Positions 31,678 through 33,208 of a stretch of DNA of 33,208 bases are shown one piece after another; the stretch's first letter is position 1; each line of letters opens with the position of its first letter. A program made the position numbers and the translations under genes. Below the pieces are notes generated by a model that was not told where the DNA came from, made no database searches, and saw only the letters and a list, made by a program, of their open reading frames with translations. Source of the DNA: Oleidesulfovibrio alaskensis DSM 16109 (GTDB lineage Bacteria; Desulfobacterota; Desulfovibrionia; Desulfovibrionales; Desulfovibrionaceae); assembly GCF_000482745.1 (NCBI RefSeq), contig NZ_KI519496.1:136822-170029 (forward strand), given 5' to 3'.

Positions 31678-32481
31678 ATGATCAAATATCCCGCTTTTGA
31701 CCCTGTAGCCTTTACGCTCGGACCGCTGAACATCCGCTGGTACGGACTCATGTATATTCTGGGTTTCGTTGCCGCGTGGCTGCTTGCCCGGTCGCGCGCT
31801 CTCAAGACGGGGTCCGGCTGGACAGTAGAACAGGTTGACGATCTGGTAACGTACAGCGTTTTTGGTGTCATTCTGGGTGGCAGACTGGGCTACACACTGT
31901 TTTACGAAACGTCATACTTTTTAAATAACCCGCTGGATATTTTCAAAATATGGAACGGGGGAATGAGCTTTCATGGGGGATTGCTGGGTGTCATCATTGC
32001 CATCTGGCTGTTTGCCCGCCACACAGGTAAATCCCTTTTTGAAGTAGGAGACTTCACTGCGCCTCTGGTAGCTCCCGGCCTGCTTGCCGGACGGCTGGGC
32101 AACTTTATAAACGGTGAACTGTGGGGAAGACATACCTCCGCTGAATGGGGCATGGTGTTTCCCGGCGCCGGACCGCTGCCCCGCCACCCGTCGCAGCTTT
32201 ACGAAGCCGCGCTCGAAGGTGTCGCTCTCTTTATAATCCTGTGGCTGTTCTCTGCCAAACCACGGCCCCGAATGGCGGTTTCTGGCATGTTCCTGCTGCT
32301 GTACGGCAGCTTCCGATTCTTTGTGGAATTCTTCCGCGAACCCGATCTGCATCTCGGCTATCTGGCCTTCGGATGGGTTACCATGGGACAGATTCTGTGC
32401 CTGCCCATGATCCTCGGCGGGCTCGTACTGGTAGGCTTTGCCATGAAAAATGAAAAGCAGACCGCGTTAAAAACAGAGTAA
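31678..32481 (+). CDS. lgt: Prolipoprotein diacylglyceryl transferase
   Basis: A 267-residue inner-membrane enzyme that moves diacylglycerol from phosphatidylglycerol to the lipobox Cys of prolipoproteins. The signature GRLGNFINGELWGR is intact. NIRWYGLMYILGFVAAW, the GGMSFHGGLLG loop with His and RHPSQLYEAALEG are conserved. About seven transmembrane helices are visible. GGAGAAGTGA precedes the ATG. It would process lipoproteins such as the amino-acid binding protein encoded at 18913. Confidence 0.97.
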   Translation: MIKYPAFDPVAFTLGPLNIRWYGLMYILGFVAAWLLARSRALKTGSGWTVEQVDDLVTYSVFGVILGGRLGYTLFYETSYFLNNPLDIFKIWNGGMSFHGGLLGVIIAIWLFARHTGKSLFEVGDFTAPLVAPGLLAGRLGNFINGELWGRHTSAEWGMVFPGAGPLPRHPSQLYEAALEGVALFIILWLFSAKPRPRMAVSGMFLLLYGSFRFFVEFFREPDLHLGYLAFGWVTMGQILCLPMILGGLVLVGFAMKNEKQTALKTE

Positions 32482-32492
32482 CCATCTGTTTT
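32470..32492 (+). terminator. Weak terminator overlapping the lgt stop
   Basis: AAAACAGA (32470-32477) and TCTGTTTT (32485-32492) form an 8-bp stem with a 7-nt loop that contains the lgt stop codon. It is AU-rich and ends in Ts, so termination is likely to be partial. Confidence 0.55.
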
Positions 32493-32493
32493 A

Positions 32494-32519
32494 TTGACAG
32501 GCTTCTTTTTTTGTGGAAT
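32494..32519 (+). promoter_or_regulatory. Possible infA promoter
   Basis: A clear -35 TTGACA lies at 32494-32499. The matching -10 is poor at 16-17 nt spacing; TGGAAT at 32514-32519 is closer to consensus but too near. The call rests mainly on the -35 and the position about 90 bp before infA. Confidence 0.35.
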
Positions 32520-32590
32520 GGCGATTGCGTTGGTTTTGCGGTGTTTTTGCGCCGCATTGCTCATACCGCACGGAGCCATCAGGAGGAGTC

Positions 32591-32809
32591 ATGGCGAAGG
32601 AAGACGCCATCGAAGTTGACGGAATCGTTCAGGAAGCTCTGCCTAACGCAATGTTTCAGGTAGAGCTGGAAAACGGCCACACAGTACTCGCTCATATTTC
32701 CGGTAAAATGCGTAAATTTTATATCCGCATACTGCCCGGAGACAAAGTGCGCGTGGAACTGTCGCCGTATGACCTGAACCGTGGTCGCATAACCTACCGC
32801 ATGAAGTAA
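32591..32809 (+). CDS. infA: Translation initiation factor IF-1
   Basis: A 72-residue S1/OB-fold protein that binds the ribosomal A site with IF-2 and IF-3. The sequence has [20 protein letters not shown], the block [20 protein letters not shown] and the end [15 protein letters not shown]. All are canonical and the length is exactly that of the family. AGGAGG lies just upstream. Confidence 0.98.
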
Positions 32810-32900
32810 CGGCACAAAACCGCACTTTTTTTGCGGCCGCTACTGCGGCCTGCTTCTCTGCGCCCGAAAGCATACCCCGCCGGTCAATATACTACATCCT

Positions 32901-32928
32901 AAAACCCGCATAATGCGGGTTTTCTTTT
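32901..32928 (+). terminator. Terminator of infA
   Basis: AAAACCCGCA (32901-32910) and TGCGGGTTTT (32914-32923) form a perfect 10-bp stem with a 3-nt loop, followed by CTTTTC. Confidence 0.9.
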
Positions 32929-33015
32929 CTCAACAGCCACCATTCTTACACGCACCCAAGCCCTACTTACCGCCGTACCGCAACACGGAGACATACAAAC
33001 CCTGAAACAAAAACA

Positions 33016-33208
33016 GCCTCCGGCGGGCAGGGAGATGATCTCCCTGCACCCTCAATGCGCGCATCGCATCGTTCATAGACATGCCTGCAGCGCGCTGTAC
33101 TGCACTGCTCCGCGCATAACCAGCCGCCCCATACGCCCGAAAGCGCACAGCTGACCGGACCACCTGTGGCGCAACGGGGGATGCAAGGGGAATCATTCCC
33201 TTTGCCCG
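33016..33208. repeat. Repeat unit running off the window edge
   Basis: The unit opens with GCCTCCGGCGGGC and the GCAGGGAGA-TGA-TCTCCCTGC palindrome. It continues with the same interior as the other copies and reaches the right palindrome (GGGGGATGCAAGGGGAATCA) before the window stops in GCCCG. 193 of the expected 201 bp or so are present. It follows the infA terminator. Confidence 0.88.

Overview
The window looks like chromosomal DNA of a sulfate-reducing deltaproteobacterium of the Desulfovibrio group, possibly close to Desulfovibrio (Oleidesulfovibrio) alaskensis. The evidence is a periplasmic [NiFe] hydrogenase with its own c3-type cytochrome, a sensor kinase with c-type heme motifs, a UXX-star-like thiol protein, and moderately GC-rich coding DNA. 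The organism is inferred from gene content; no search was run.

Layout. 1-149 is a partial copy of a dispersed repeat. 150-4350 (minus) holds a REC-histidine kinase hybrid, a membrane histidine kinase with two candidate heme sites, and an Rrf2-type regulator. 4759-6378 (plus) is an ArsR regulator with a duplicated operator and an ArsP/YraQ-type permease. 6387-6665 is a repeat copy. 6765-10265 (minus) is a phnDCEE phosphonate-type ABC importer. 10502-13882 is a glycerol-3-phosphate module: a GlpR-like repressor (minus), a HAD phosphatase and glpD (plus), with a GlpR-like operator in front of glpD. 13967-17275 (minus) holds an alpha/beta hydrolase, gapA with a GAF protein upstream, and a DUF2905 protein. 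17377-21199 (plus) holds a PAS-LuxR regulator and a polar amino acid ABC importer. 21217-21681 holds two tandem repeat units and a remnant. 21851-26445 (plus) holds a diguanylate cyclase, then cytochrome c3, hydrogenase small subunit and hydrogenase large subunit as one operon. A methyltransferase follows at 26930-27787.

27867-30812 is a decayed accessory island beside a tRNA-Ala(GGC) gene. It has a HicAB toxin-antitoxin pair with a G/C homopolymer hairpin between the two genes, an unrecognised 52-residue frame, an inactivated IS3-family element that keeps a textbook -1 frameshift site, a RHH-like gene and a C-terminal ParA fragment. After the tRNA come the UXX-star-like gene, lgt, infA and another repeat copy running off the window.

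Themes. Energy metabolism is represented by the hydrogenase and cytochrome, GlpD and GAPDH. Transport is represented by two ABC importers that each have a hairpin between the binding-protein gene and the next gene. Sensing is represented by the heme kinase and REC-HK pair, Rrf2, PAS-LuxR, GAF and GGDEF proteins. The most unusual non-coding feature is a 201-213 bp repeat whose ends are inverted versions of one another, each with a palindrome inside, always lying just after the 3' end of a gene or operon.
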